From the NCBI GenBank assembly GCA_017555695.1, contig JAFZFX010000049.1, positions 1 to 64,000 of the forward strand: a stretch of 64,000 bases of DNA, in the 5' to 3' direction. Below the pieces are notes generated by a model. It searched no databases. It was not told the DNA's origin and was given only the letters and a program-made list of their open reading frames with translations. Below are positions 41,819 through 51,762 of this stretch, piece by piece (position 1 is the first letter of the stretch; each line of letters opens with the position of its first letter). Made by a program: the position numbers and the translations under genes. Source of the stretch: Alistipes sp. GTDB lineage: Bacteria; Bacteroidota; Bacteroidia; Bacteroidales; Rikenellaceae.

Positions 41819-42961
41819 TTATTTTGCATCTACGAGTGAATCGAACAGTGTAATCCATTTTCTCATTACCACCTCTTCGGAATACTCATTCACTACCTTG
41901 CGGGCCCTCTCTCCCATCTGGCGTCTTTCCTCATTATTGAGCATCATTTTCTTCATTGCTTGGGCAAGAGCCTCTATATCGCCATTCTTGACTATCAATC
42001 CATTCTCTCCGTGTGAGATAATATCTTTGGGGCCACACTTAAAGTCAAAAGAGACGACGGGCAACCCCTTTGCCATAGCCTCAATCATCACCATTGGGAA
42101 CCCTTCGTAGTTTGAACTCATCACAAGCATTGAGCTTGAGGCATATTCTTGTCCTATGTTTTTCGTTGGAGCATTAAGTTTTATGCTATCTTGCAGACCG
42201 AGTTCATCAATCATCCTCTGCAACATATCTTGCCACTCCCCCTGCCCAAATATATCAAGTCGCCAACTCTTTAACTGCTCATCACGCTGAACAATATCCC
42301 ATGCCTTCACAAGTCTATCAAACCCTTTTTGGTAATCGAGTCGGCCTACTGCTATGACCCGATGAGACTCTGTCGAAGAATAATCTTCACCATCAAACAA
42401 TGCCGCATTGGGAATCACCTCTATATTAGATAAATCACCCCAATAGCCTCTGTCTTCATTGCTCAATACTACGAACTTATCGAATTTGCGTACTAACTTT
42501 TCATCCTCTCGAGTACGCCAAGAGTCAATAAGACCAAGCAGACCAGAACGATTATACTGCAGACGGAAGAATTTATTGAAATGCAACTCCAAGACCTTCT
42601 TGCTGCCATCGTTTATTTGGGGTAGGAATGATGACTCTGAGGGGAATAGCGACACCACAATGTCGGCCTTTTCTTGCATAAGTAACTCTGTAAGGCGCTT
42701 TTTATGCAATCGGCGACGCTTCAAATAGCCTAAAATTTTCCCTATGGGATTCTTGTTATTATCGTCGGTGTAGTTAATTCCTAAATCTACAATCTTAACA
42801 CCTCCGGGAAAAGCATAAAACGGCTCTCGACCCTTCTGGTCTGTGGTAACAACCGTTACAGTCCAACCAAGTCGCTCCACCAAATAAGTAACCTTATTCA
42901 GTAGCACACGCTCCATCCCACCAGGGTTATATATACTGCAATGACAATATACGACCTTCAT
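41819..42961 (-). CDS. Glycosyltransferase family 4 protein
   Basis: A 380-residue GT-B enzyme. It begins with YCHCSIYNPGGMERVLLNKV (the GGxER nucleotide-sugar loop), and its C-terminal domain has VIAVGRLDYQKGFDRLVKAW and the NYEGFPMVMIEAMAKGLPVVSF E-x7-E region followed by CGPKDIISHGENG. That last motif is common in GalNAc/Glc-type GT4 enzymes, but specificity cannot be claimed. It overlaps the polymerase gene by one base. Confidence 0.92.
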   Translation of the reverse strand: MKVVYCHCSIYNPGGMERVLLNKVTYLVERLGWTVTVVTTDQKGREPFYAFPGGVKIVDLGINYTDDNNKNPIGKILGYLKRRRLHKKRLTELLMQEKADIVVSLFPSESSFLPQINDGSKKVLELHFNKFFRLQYNRSGLLGLIDSWRTREDEKLVRKFDKFVVLSNEDRGYWGDLSNIEVIPNAALFDGEDYSSTESHRVIAVGRLDYQKGFDRLVKAWDIVQRDEQLKSWRLDIFGQGEWQDMLQRMIDELGLQDSIKLNAPTKNIGQEYASSSMLVMSSNYEGFPMVMIEAMAKGLPVVSFDFKCGPKDIISHGENGLIVKNGDIEALAQAMKKMMLNNEERRQMGERARKVVNEYSEEVVMRKWITLFDSLVDAK

Positions 42962-44259
42962 TAACTCTCCGTATGCAACATTACCTCGTCCTCGCTCTCA
43001 TTCTCATCTTCACCGATGCATAAGAACAGCGCAAATACAACAAAGATATCTGTAGCGACCTTAAACCAAACGATAAAATTGACGGCAACTATCATCAAGA
43101 ATAATACTCGATACCCTTGGAATCTCTTGATGCATATCTGCGTTGTTTTACAGAAGAATGATATAAACAGAGCCAAGCCAATAACTCCGAAATAGAAAAT
43201 GAATCTCAGGTATCCAACATCTGTTCCCATATAATATCCACCCCATCTTCGGCCAGTATAATATGGGTCTAGGGAATAAGGATTTTCGATATATCCATCA
43301 CCTATACCCCAAGTTTTTAGATTATCGGGAAATACATACATGTTTTTCAACATCTCATTCGAAGATACATCCCATTTACCCGTTTCGACCAAACTAAAGA
43401 AACCCTCAAATGCAAATCGTATATCCTCCTTAAAAATAGGGTTATTGCTGTATAAAAATGTTGTTATAGCTATAGTGACACAGCCTAAACCTATAATATA
43501 ATACCACAACACTTTGGTGTTATCCATCTCCTTTGATGCATAGAGCCAATACACGCAGGATAATGCGACTCCGACGATTGTAGTACGAGCCATCATATTT
43601 CCTACAATCGTTATAATTATAAAAGCTAATAGATACCAAATTGTCAATTTATGATTAGAAGTCTCTACTGATTTGACACTCAAATATGCTATCATTGCCA
43701 ATACTGTAGAGAATCGCAGTCCTGCCACATCCAATGCTGCGCCAATACCGTACAAACGACCTCCTTTCTCAAGCTGTTCAAATCCAACCCAGTCAAATCC
43801 CGCGATATAGGTATGTACAAAATTATATACTGCAGGATAATTGTCTATAAGCAATGCTATTATACACTGTGCTACGCACACGACTATTAAGTAATTGGCC
43901 ACAAGCGAAACCGATACTTTTTCGTGCAACCAACGCATACAAGATATAACCAGATATGCACCGCCAAGCCATACCCACATAGAGATTATATATGTGGTGT
44001 AGGTATAATCGTTAGTTTCGTTATATGCAACAGATGCTAGTCCCGTCAATGACATTAAGCACGCAATAAGCGATATATTAAGGAAGTCCTTATTTATTGA
44101 CGCCCGTCTATTTTTAGCTAAATTCATCGCCAATACGATAAGGCTCACTCCAGCCATTACCATCTTGGTATTTGCTCCAGGTAAAATAGCAAACTCAAAC
44201 GGGAAGAAATAGAAACTCGTTAGTACGCCTAATAGTATTATCGCTAAAATTCTAAACAT
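42961..44259 (-). CDS. Polysaccharide polymerase (Wzy-like, O-antigen ligase superfamily)
   Basis: A 432-residue membrane protein with about ten to twelve hydrophobic helices and one large periplasmic loop (about residues 285-345, containing NMYVFPDNLKTWGIGDGYIENP). The loop sequence with a Gly-rich GIGDG near its end is usual in Wzy/WaaL-type proteins, which join lipid-linked repeat units in the periplasm. The family is poorly conserved, so the call rests on topology, loop and operon position between glycosyltransferases. The polymer would then be passed to the Wza/Wzc pair. Confidence 0.82.
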   Translation of the reverse strand: MFRILAIILLGVLTSFYFFPFEFAILPGANTKMVMAGVSLIVLAMNLAKNRRASINKDFLNISLIACLMSLTGLASVAYNETNDYTYTTYIISMWVWLGGAYLVISCMRWLHEKVSVSLVANYLIVVCVAQCIIALLIDNYPAVYNFVHTYIAGFDWVGFEQLEKGGRLYGIGAALDVAGLRFSTVLAMIAYLSVKSVETSNHKLTIWYLLAFIIITIVGNMMARTTIVGVALSCVYWLYASKEMDNTKVLWYYIIGLGCVTIAITTFLYSNNPIFKEDIRFAFEGFFSLVETGKWDVSSNEMLKNMYVFPDNLKTWGIGDGYIENPYSLDPYYTGRRWGGYYMGTDVGYLRFIFYFGVIGLALFISFFCKTTQICIKRFQGYRVLFLMIVAVNFIVWFKVATDIFVVFALFLCIGEDENESEDEVMLHTES

Positions 44260-44260
44260 C

Positions 44261-45253
44261 TTATTTATAAATTACTCCATAAATGAGCTTATATATCAGA
44301 ATGTAGTACAATCGTACGGCCCAGAACTGCCCCTTACTTGCAAGCCATTGCAGGGCTTGACTTCTCGCTGATATCTTTTTATTCTGACCTATGTATTTGT
44401 CTGCTTCTGGATACCACTCCCGCCACATACGATACTTACGAACATCATCTGTTATTAGGAACGGAAATTTAACATCTAACTTGAAAAAAGCTAACTCTTG
44501 CTCAAGTTTGTCGCCAACAATATCTTGTATATAATTTGTTACACGCTCTACATTATGCTTTAATTCTACAAGATGTCTCTCCGAATAAGTTTGACTAAAA
44601 GCACCTATATTTAATTTCACATAATGGTAAAATGCTCGAGGAATGTACGCTACGGTTTGTGCATTTGCATATAACATCATCATTGTCATATCCTCTCCCA
44701 TTCCATACCCTGCGGGGAAAGCAATTTTGTTGTCTGTGTACAGCGAACGCTTTACTAATTTATTCCATACATTGTATTTCATCGCTCCGCTTAACATCGC
44801 TTTTAGAGCATCCATCGAAGTCTCAAAATTAGGTTGCTTCATGTAACGCTCATTTTTCTCGAATGTCAAAAAGAAATCACACCATACAATGTCGGCATCA
44901 ATTTCTTTTGCTTTATTGTATAACTTTTCGAGCATATCCAATTCCACAAAATCGTCGCTATCACAATGAAAGATATATTCACCAGAAGCCTTGGCCAATC
45001 CAGTATTGCGTGCAGCTGGAAGCCCCTCATTTTCGCTGTGCGTGATAATTTTTACTTGTGACAATCTGTTGGGATATCGGTTTATCACCTCTTGTAAAAT
45101 TCTCACACTATTGTCGGGTGAAGCATCATCAACAAACAAATACTCCACACTGTCGAGGGTCTGCTCCATTAGCGATACAACACATCGCTCAATAAACGCC
45201 TCAACTTTATATATTGGGACTATGACAGAAATTTTATTTCTTTCCATAGACAA
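44261..45253 (-). CDS. Glycosyltransferase family 2 protein
   Basis: A 330-residue GT-A enzyme starting with ISVIVPIYKVEAFIERCVVS. The nucleotide site is LFVDDASPDNS and the metal-binding Asp-x-Asp is in FHCDSDDFVELDML. The C-terminal part ends in a short hydrophobic stretch (YYILIYKLIYGVIYK) that may rest on the membrane. It differs clearly from the three GT2 genes at 47162-50334 that share one module. It overlaps the GT8 gene by 20 bases. Confidence 0.92.
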   Translation of the reverse strand: MSMERNKISVIVPIYKVEAFIERCVVSLMEQTLDSVEYLFVDDASPDNSVRILQEVINRYPNRLSQVKIITHSENEGLPAARNTGLAKASGEYIFHCDSDDFVELDMLEKLYNKAKEIDADIVWCDFFLTFEKNERYMKQPNFETSMDALKAMLSGAMKYNVWNKLVKRSLYTDNKIAFPAGYGMGEDMTMMMLYANAQTVAYIPRAFYHYVKLNIGAFSQTYSERHLVELKHNVERVTNYIQDIVGDKLEQELAFFKLDVKFPFLITDDVRKYRMWREWYPEADKYIGQNKKISARSQALQWLASKGQFWAVRLYYILIYKLIYGVIYK

Positions 45254-46160
45254 AATATCTTACCAAAATCTTAATGCGCTTAATTAATGGCAATTGATCT
45301 AACTCATCCAATTTATTATAGAAAAAGTCAAAATAGAACTTTTCATCAAAGAATGGCGATTTTCGATAATACTCCCACCAAATATCAAAATTTACACAAT
45401 AGCCTTTCCACGGTTTTTGTCCATTATAATGAACAAGCCCCTTGTTCTTGGCTAAATGAATATCTTCCTCTGTAAATACTTCTAATAATTGAGGATTTTG
45501 TTCAACGGCATATTTGTTAATATAGTTTGTCCAACAGAATTGAGGAGGAAGATATTTTATCTTACCTTGACAAACGATATTTATCATATCCATATCCTGA
45601 AACTTCAACTTACGATCTCTCAATTCCCTAAATCTGGCAATAATATTATCTTTTATTATCTCCCGTGAATTTATAATTAAGTTTCCAGAATATATAATAT
45701 GTTTGGCATCTAATCCCAATTCTGCGTAATACCTATTAGTGTCGTTATCCATATGAGCTACTGAATTAACCCCGCCCATATAATAACCACTAATGTCTGT
45801 ATTATATATATCACCTAAATCGTTTCTGAATACTACATCTACATCTGAATATATAATTTTATCATATTCAGGGATAAGTTCTGGGATCAATAAACGGTAA
45901 TATGCTGGTGTTGTTATTCCTCGGATCTCAAAAGCTCCGTCAAACTCATCGCCTACAGTTCGATACTGAATTCTGCAATTCTTATAATAACTAGGAATTC
46001 TGTCTAAATTGAATTTGTTAAGATTTTCTGATGCCGAGTGCAAAATAAATATATCATAGAATGTATCCTCCTTTGCATTCATCATCAATGATGAAATACA
46101 AATACACGCAGGCATAACCAAATTATTATCAAACGCAAAAGCGATAGGGATTATATTCAT
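45234..46160 (-). CDS. Glycosyltransferase family 8 protein
   Basis: A 308-residue retaining glycosyltransferase. It begins IPIAFAFDNNLVMPACICISSLM, has the metal-binding DxD in YSDVDVVFRND, GNLIINSREI in the middle and the C-terminal HYNGQKPWKGYC, the HxxGxxKPW motif of family 8 (LgtC and relatives, which use UDP-galactose or UDP-glucose). The exact donor is unknown. It overlaps its neighbours at both ends (4 and 20 bases), showing tight translational coupling. Confidence 0.93.
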   Translation of the reverse strand: MNIIPIAFAFDNNLVMPACICISSLMMNAKEDTFYDIFILHSASENLNKFNLDRIPSYYKNCRIQYRTVGDEFDGAFEIRGITTPAYYRLLIPELIPEYDKIIYSDVDVVFRNDLGDIYNTDISGYYMGGVNSVAHMDNDTNRYYAELGLDAKHIIYSGNLIINSREIIKDNIIARFRELRDRKLKFQDMDMINIVCQGKIKYLPPQFCWTNYINKYAVEQNPQLLEVFTEEDIHLAKNKGLVHYNGQKPWKGYCVNFDIWWEYYRKSPFFDEKFYFDFFYNKLDELDQLPLIKRIKILVRYFVYGKK

Positions 46161-47116
46161 TGTTTTTCGATTTTAGGCAAATTAAGATATTCGTTGCTGT
46201 TTAAGAATGAGAAACCGCGTTCTATAGCTTGCTTCTTAATTTTGAGGACTTCCTTTTCCCCCCTTATGAAAGAGATCAACAATCCAAAGCAAAGGAAGTA
46301 TCCGATACAGATTTTATTCCAGCAGCGTACAAAATAATTGTGCTCAGGCGTTTGAATAAAACGATGCCAGAACGCTATCTTAAAAAATATATCAGCGCCT
46401 ACAATTCTTTTTTGTTTATCCTTATTCACAAGATTTTCTCCCGCGTCAAGATGTTGTATTCCCGAATGATATAATGTTGCTTGTTGTAAACCATATAAAT
46501 GCATTTTATAATACATAATCTGGTCCTCGCCAATTGCGTATTGCATTTTGTCCATCCACAATTCATCCTGCAAATTAATTTTTAAAAAATCTTCTTTTTT
46601 GCAAAAGAAACAAGCACCAGCATTTGTTTGAGAACGATATACTGATTTTATGGGATTTTTATTATATGAAGACCCTGCAGTACGCATCACCTTATAACCC
46701 CATATATTATCATGTCTTCTCGCTTTCATTCGGCCAGAAAGCGACATCATCAGTTCTGCTCTAATAGATCGTTCATGGTTAGGGTAGATATCAGGCGATA
46801 TTACATCTAGGTTATGTTCTATTAACGCGGCATAGAGATTTTCTACGAAATTAGACGGTAAATACAAATCATCATCAAGGAATAACATATATTCCGTATT
46901 CACTTCATCATATTGCAACGCGCGTTGTGCTACCATTCCTTTCTTGACATATACATATCGCTCCTTGCCTATGGTTTCCTTTGGTAATGGATATCCCTCT
47001 GCAATGTATACAATAATTGCTGTAGGTTTAATTGATTGACAATCCAACGAATCGAGGAGTTGCTGATACTTTTCTCCCGCTGTTCCTAATGTGCGTATTA
47101 CTGCAGTATAATTCAT
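46157..47116 (-). CDS. Glycosyltransferase family 2 protein
   Basis: A 319-residue GT-A enzyme: AVIRTLGTAGEKYQQLLDSL at the start, the metal-binding Asp triplet in LFLDDDLYLPSNF, and GEDQIMYYKMHLYGL (acid catalyst region, the ED of the family). A C-terminal hydrophobic stretch (about residues 275-295) may attach it to the membrane. Different subgroup from its GT2 neighbours. Specificity unknown. Confidence 0.88.
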   Translation of the reverse strand: MNYTAVIRTLGTAGEKYQQLLDSLDCQSIKPTAIIVYIAEGYPLPKETIGKERYVYVKKGMVAQRALQYDEVNTEYMLFLDDDLYLPSNFVENLYAALIEHNLDVISPDIYPNHERSIRAELMMSLSGRMKARRHDNIWGYKVMRTAGSSYNKNPIKSVYRSQTNAGACFFCKKEDFLKINLQDELWMDKMQYAIGEDQIMYYKMHLYGLQQATLYHSGIQHLDAGENLVNKDKQKRIVGADIFFKIAFWHRFIQTPEHNYFVRCWNKICIGYFLCFGLLISFIRGEKEVLKIKKQAIERGFSFLNSNEYLNLPKIEKQ

Positions 47117-47161
47117 CTGCCTAATTTATTGAAATCTTAAAATGGAACTCAATATTATGTG

Positions 47162-48160
47162 TTATCTGTTCTTAATTCTTCTAACTATACCGCCGATAAA
47201 ATGTCTAAACTTAAACACCCAGACTCCGATTATAGGAGAAACTTTTATTATAATAGGAATGTTATCATCAGTTCTTTTAGACCAATTATACACTTGTTTT
47301 TGTAATTCATTTAGTCCCAACTCTATAATTAGTTCCTTTCGTCTAGAAAAATACGCATCTAAAGTTATAGTATCCAATGTCCAATAGTACATCATTATAC
47401 TATATTGCGTATAAAAATTACATAATAACTGATCGTTAGTTTTGTTGGAGAGGTTATTAAACATATAGCACATTTCAAAAGAGTCTTTAAGATTTTTTAC
47501 CTTTGGAACATTTGATGCGCTATTTTCTATTTTTCTATATGCATAAAATCTAAATGGAATATAGATGCAAGATAACGGTTTTAGCATTAAAGTAGAGAGT
47601 AATTCCATATCCTCAAGGAAACTCCTTTTGTCATTATATCTTATAGAATCTAACGCACTTTTTTTTACTAGACATAATACAAAAAAGAACTCTCCACATA
47701 TGGCATCAGAAAGAAATGTTACATTGTCTATTATTTGATTAGCTATCTTTTCTTTAGATTGGGTAATAGGACGCGCAAATAGGTCTGTTCCATTTTTATC
47801 AACAGCTTTATATTCACCTCTTACGATATCAACATTATTCTCAACGGCAACATTGTATAATTGCTCCAATGCGTCTATGCGACACCAATAATCATCAGCA
47901 TCTATAACAATTAAATATTCTCCTTTTGCATTATTTAGTCCCAAATTGCGGGCAGAACTTACCCCTCCATTCTCTTTATGAAACACTCTCACTCGAGAAT
48001 CTTTTGCAGCGTATTCATCACAAATTACACCAGAAGAATCTTTCGAGCCATCATCAATAAGTAAGAGCTCAAAGTCTGTATATGTTTGAGCTAATATGCT
48101 ATCAACACACTCACGCAAATATGTTTCCGTGTTGTAAATAGGAACTATAATACTAATCAT
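47162..48160 (-). CDS. Glycosyltransferase family 2 protein sharing a recombining N-terminal module
   Basis: A 332-residue GT-A enzyme. The first 85 residues (ISIIVPIYNTETYLREC through GEYLIVIDADD) are almost the same as those of the genes at 49348 and 49065, also at the DNA level, while the remaining 245 residues are unrelated. The DxD is VIDADD. The C-terminal half probably sets the acceptor. It overlaps the DUF6625-like gene by eight bases. Confidence 0.92.
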   Translation of the reverse strand: MISIIVPIYNTETYLRECVDSILAQTYTDFELLLIDDGSKDSSGVICDEYAAKDSRVRVFHKENGGVSSARNLGLNNAKGEYLIVIDADDYWCRIDALEQLYNVAVENNVDIVRGEYKAVDKNGTDLFARPITQSKEKIANQIIDNVTFLSDAICGEFFFVLCLVKKSALDSIRYNDKRSFLEDMELLSTLMLKPLSCIYIPFRFYAYRKIENSASNVPKVKNLKDSFEMCYMFNNLSNKTNDQLLCNFYTQYSIMMYYWTLDTITLDAYFSRRKELIIELGLNELQKQVYNWSKRTDDNIPIIIKVSPIIGVWVFKFRHFIGGIVRRIKNR

Positions 48161-49064
48161 TCTTATATGTTATACCATTAACGTCAAAAACAACTACACT
48201 TTTCGTTTCAATCATTTGATCAAATTTTATTTTATAGAAGTTTGGTTTCCAATAATGTTCTGTTTTATAAAATGGCGTTTTTTTAAAAAACAGAAAATGG
48301 ATATATGGTAATTCTTTACCATTTGGATTTATAACAACTCCATTAGTTAAATCATATTCCCATTTTTCATCTATTTTGGGGGCTGGTGTTGTATAGTACT
48401 CTTTAAATAATAAACGACTAAATTTATTGATGGGCCACATTAATATTCTATAACCAATTCTATAATCCAGTTTCAACTTAGAAAATAAATACCTATAAAT
48501 CCTATGTATATTTTTCATCATTGGGAATATTAATTCCGTAAAGTAATGTTCATCTATGCCATACATCTTATCACTTTCAAGTTTTTCTCTCCAATTTGGT
48601 ACTGAAAAGCACAAATTACGATGATATTCAGTATTTCTAAAAAGTGCAAAATGTCCAGATATTCTATCTGCATGTGTACTAATCACATCCTTCTTTTTCA
48701 GGATATCATCATTAATAAAATGAGATAATTTCCCATAACATACATCGAGATCTCCATATCCCCAAAAATCATATTTTTTCAATATATCTCTATGTATGTA
48801 GCCATAAAAAGGTTTAATATCACATAATGAATATGCACTCTCCCTCTGATATTTTATATTTAGTGTTTCAGATATAACACATTGATACTTTTCCCATGAC
48901 AATTCATGAAAATATGTATTATTATATTTATGCTGAGGAATACTACAATCTGTGAAAAAATGAAAATCAATAAATTCATTTAATGAGCAACTCTTTAAAT
49001 ATAAGTCGATCCATTCTGGCCATTGTCCAAAATAAGGTATTATTAATGCTATTTTGCTTTTCAT
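48153..49064 (-). CDS. DUF6625-like probable glycosyltransferase
   Basis: A 303-residue protein with KIALIIPYFGQWPEWIDLYL at the start, FHFFTDCSIP, KPFYGYIHRDILKKYDFWGYGDLDVCYG and HFALFRNTEYHRNL. The GYGDLD segment looks like the DxD region of a GT-A fold enzyme, and the set of motifs matches a family found in capsule loci that is annotated DUF6625. No enzyme activity has been shown as far as I know. It sits between GT2 genes and is co-transcribed, so a transferase role is likely. Confidence 0.75.
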   Translation of the reverse strand: MKSKIALIIPYFGQWPEWIDLYLKSCSLNEFIDFHFFTDCSIPQHKYNNTYFHELSWEKYQCVISETLNIKYQRESAYSLCDIKPFYGYIHRDILKKYDFWGYGDLDVCYGKLSHFINDDILKKKDVISTHADRISGHFALFRNTEYHRNLCFSVPNWREKLESDKMYGIDEHYFTELIFPMMKNIHRIYRYLFSKLKLDYRIGYRILMWPINKFSRLLFKEYYTTPAPKIDEKWEYDLTNGVVINPNGKELPYIHFLFFKKTPFYKTEHYWKPNFYKIKFDQMIETKSVVVFDVNGITYKND

Positions 49065-49355
49065 TTATACTATTCTATCTATTAATATTATATATTCACC
49101 AGCGGCATTATCAAGTCCCAAATTGCGGGCAAAGCTTACCCCGCCATTTTCTTTGTGGAATACTTTAATGCGAGGATCTTTCTGAGCATACTCGTCGCAA
49201 ATGGCACTTGATGAATCATTTGAGCCATCATCAATAAGTAAAAGCTCAAAATCTGTATATGTTTGCGCTAATATGCTATCAACACAACGAGGAAGGTATT
49301 TCTCGGTATTATATACTGGAACTATTACTGAAATTCTCGAAATTCGATTAATCAT
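49065..49355 (-). pseudogene. Truncated glycosyltransferase family 2 gene (N-terminal module only)
   Basis: From ATG 49355 it encodes 96 residues: the shared GT2 module (ISVIVPVYNTEKYLPRC through GEYIILID) and then Arg-Ile-Val and a stop, exactly where the DADD metal site should come. Without it and the acceptor half, it cannot be a glycosyltransferase. It overlaps the upstream GT2 gene by eight bases and ends one base before the DUF6625-like gene. It looks like the leftover of a recombination that replaced the 3' part. Confidence 0.85.
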
Positions 49356-50334
49356 AGCAATAGAAATATGAATAAATTGACAATAGGTATAATGATTTAT
49401 CAAATTTGGCAAGAAATATCCATATTTTACGTTTTAATCCTATAGGATATTGTCTAACATGTCCAATATACAATCGTATTTGATGACTTTTATGAATTTG
49501 CCTTAATAACGATATTCGTAATAATATATTATTAGCATTATGCATAATATACGATAACGACATTCGATATACCCTATTTATAATACTCCAATAATTTTGA
49601 GAAAAATCACCATTGCCAAAAGACTTACTTATTTGAGTAAATATCTCGTTAAAAGAATTTATTATACATAAAGCATGCTCAATTTCTAAAACTTGAGATG
49701 ATAGTCCACTTCCAGTTTTCCTATATCTATATACTACATTACTTTGGGTCATAAAACTCTTTGTATACAACAAATATTTATATACAAAGAGTGTATCTTC
49801 CCCAAAACTAATATCTTTTGCAAATCTTAAATTATAGCTTTTTATCAAATCCATTTTAAATAATTTCCCCCATGGTGTCATAAAAGCTACATTCGACATT
49901 AATTCACCTAGTTTGGGAATAATTGATGTCCTATTATAGCATGTATCATCTAATTTATTTATTCTATTATCAATACCAAATTCTTGATACGAGCAAACTA
50001 CTAAATCTTCTCCTTTATTTGACAACATTTGTTCAATAGCTTCTATATTAAGATAATCATCACTATCTACAAATGTTATCCATTCGCCATTTGCATTATC
50101 TAGTCCCCAATTACGGGCAGAGCTTACTCCGCCATTTTCTTTATGAAATACCCTTACGCGAGAATCTTTTGTAGCGTATTCGTCGCAAATTACACCAGAA
50201 GAATCTTTCGAGCCATCATCAATAAGCAATAGCTCAAAATCGGTGTAAGTTTGAGCTAATATGCTATCAATACAATGAGGAAGATACTTTTCAGTATTAT
50301 ATACTGGAATTATGACTGAAATCTTAGGGCTCAT
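49348..50334 (-). CDS. Glycosyltransferase family 2 protein sharing a recombining N-terminal module
   Basis: A 328-residue GT-A enzyme with ISVIIPVYNTEKYLPHC at the start and VDSDDYLN as the DxD site. Its first 85 residues are nearly identical to those at 47162 and 49065; the C-terminal 240 residues differ fully, with a Lys/Arg-rich, probably membrane-associated end. Family-level function is transfer of one sugar to the lipid-linked oligosaccharide; specificity unknown. It overlaps the flippase gene by four bases. Confidence 0.92.
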   Translation of the reverse strand: MSPKISVIIPVYNTEKYLPHCIDSILAQTYTDFELLLIDDGSKDSSGVICDEYATKDSRVRVFHKENGGVSSARNWGLDNANGEWITFVDSDDYLNIEAIEQMLSNKGEDLVVCSYQEFGIDNRINKLDDTCYNRTSIIPKLGELMSNVAFMTPWGKLFKMDLIKSYNLRFAKDISFGEDTLFVYKYLLYTKSFMTQSNVVYRYRKTGSGLSSQVLEIEHALCIINSFNEIFTQISKSFGNGDFSQNYWSIINRVYRMSLSYIMHNANNILLRISLLRQIHKSHQIRLYIGHVRQYPIGLKRKIWIFLAKFDKSLYLLSIYSYFYCYD

Positions 50335-51761
50335 CTTGTTTTGCTCTTTACAATAGATATAATTTCTTTAAATTTCTCATCACTCTTAAAAAGAGACCAA
50401 TATATGGCACAGGCTATTGCGGAGCCTATGATTATTATGACTATATTAGGTAATGCCGTTAATGATAGTAAATATGCTGGCATGACAGATATCAGAGAGC
50501 CAATAAAATATCCGCCGAAGTCTTTTACTTGTGCAATGTAGCCTAGCCCAAATATTTTTCCTGTATAATATGTGTTAATATAAACAGCAATTTGTGAGTA
50601 CAACGCACGCGCTATACATATTGCCAAAACTCCGAATGGTATTGCACATATTATCATCGATATTGAAATAACTTTCTTGATTATTTCTAATCGCAGAACT
50701 AAATCAGAGCGCCCTTTCACATATAAGATGTTCAAATTTAATTGGCATAAATGGTCAAACATTAAAGCAAAGCAAAAGATTTGCAAATAAATTATAGCCT
50801 CGGCCCACTTTTCTGTCAATATAAATAACACTATAGGCTTTGCAAGAGCGGCTAATAGACACATACCGAAGAATATGATCATAGAGGACATCGCTATGTA
50901 TTTCCTATATACAGCTATCAGTCGTCCATCATCATCTTGCAACTTTGATAGAATCGGATATGTTACACTCTGTAGAATACTCGTAATATTTGTACTTGGT
51001 AGGCTTGCCAAGCTCTCTCCGCGAGAATAAAAACCTAAATCTTTTGGGGTGTAGAATTTGCCTATTACTAATGTTATAAAGTTCATATATATAGTGTGCA
51101 ATAGGCCTGATACCAATATTTTCCCTCCAAACGAAAATAATGACTTAAATGAGTTATTCGAAAATGTCAGTAGCGGTATCCACTTAGTAATTACCCAGAG
51201 TAAAATCACTCGTAACAAAGATGATGCTACAGATTGATAAACCAATGCCCATACACCATAGCCATTATATGCAAATGCAATTCCTATTACGCCTGATATA
51301 ATGGTGGTTATCAATGATACTTTTGCTTGGGCCTTAAAATCTAACGCTACGGTAAGTTTCGCAGTTTGAACGATTGTGAGAGAATTAAGGAATAGGTTTA
51401 TACTTACTACGCGTACAACATCTTTGAGGATTGGAGTCGAGAAGAAGTCTGCAATCAGTGGAGCTAATAAAAATAAAAGCCCATAACTGGCAATACCTAT
51501 AATAATATTGAAATAAAAAGCAGTGGAATAATCTACCTCCGTTCTGTCATTTTTTCTTATAAGCGCTGATGAGAATCCACTATCGATGAATGATTGTGCA
51601 ATAGCAATAAAGATACCAATCATACCAACGATGCCATAGTCTGATGGTGATAACAAACGAGCGAGTATGAGTCCTATTACAAAACCCACACCCTGAGTGG
51701 AGAATCGCCCTATGGCACTCCACTTCACGCCTGATAATGTTTGTTGTTTAATTTCTCCCAC
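50331..51761 (-). CDS. Polysaccharide flippase (Wzx-like, PST/MATE superfamily)
   Basis: Moves the finished lipid-linked repeat unit across the inner membrane. The 476-residue protein has about twelve to fourteen hydrophobic helices and begins with VKWSAIGRFSTQGVGFVIGLILARLLSPSDYG, the hallmark of the PST family; FIDSGFSSALIRKND follows, also typical. It starts one base before the acyltransferase end and pairs with the Wzy-like polymerase at 42961, showing a Wzx/Wzy-type assembly route. Confidence 0.93.
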   Translation of the reverse strand: MGEIKQQTLSGVKWSAIGRFSTQGVGFVIGLILARLLSPSDYGIVGMIGIFIAIAQSFIDSGFSSALIRKNDRTEVDYSTAFYFNIIIGIASYGLLFLLAPLIADFFSTPILKDVVRVVSINLFLNSLTIVQTAKLTVALDFKAQAKVSLITTIISGVIGIAFAYNGYGVWALVYQSVASSLLRVILLWVITKWIPLLTFSNNSFKSLFSFGGKILVSGLLHTIYMNFITLVIGKFYTPKDLGFYSRGESLASLPSTNITSILQSVTYPILSKLQDDDGRLIAVYRKYIAMSSMIIFFGMCLLAALAKPIVLFILTEKWAEAIIYLQIFCFALMFDHLCQLNLNILYVKGRSDLVLRLEIIKKVISISMIICAIPFGVLAICIARALYSQIAVYINTYYTGKIFGLGYIAQVKDFGGYFIGSLISVMPAYLLSLTALPNIVIIIIGSAIACAIYWSLFKSDEKFKEIISIVKSKTR

Positions 51762-51762
51762 C

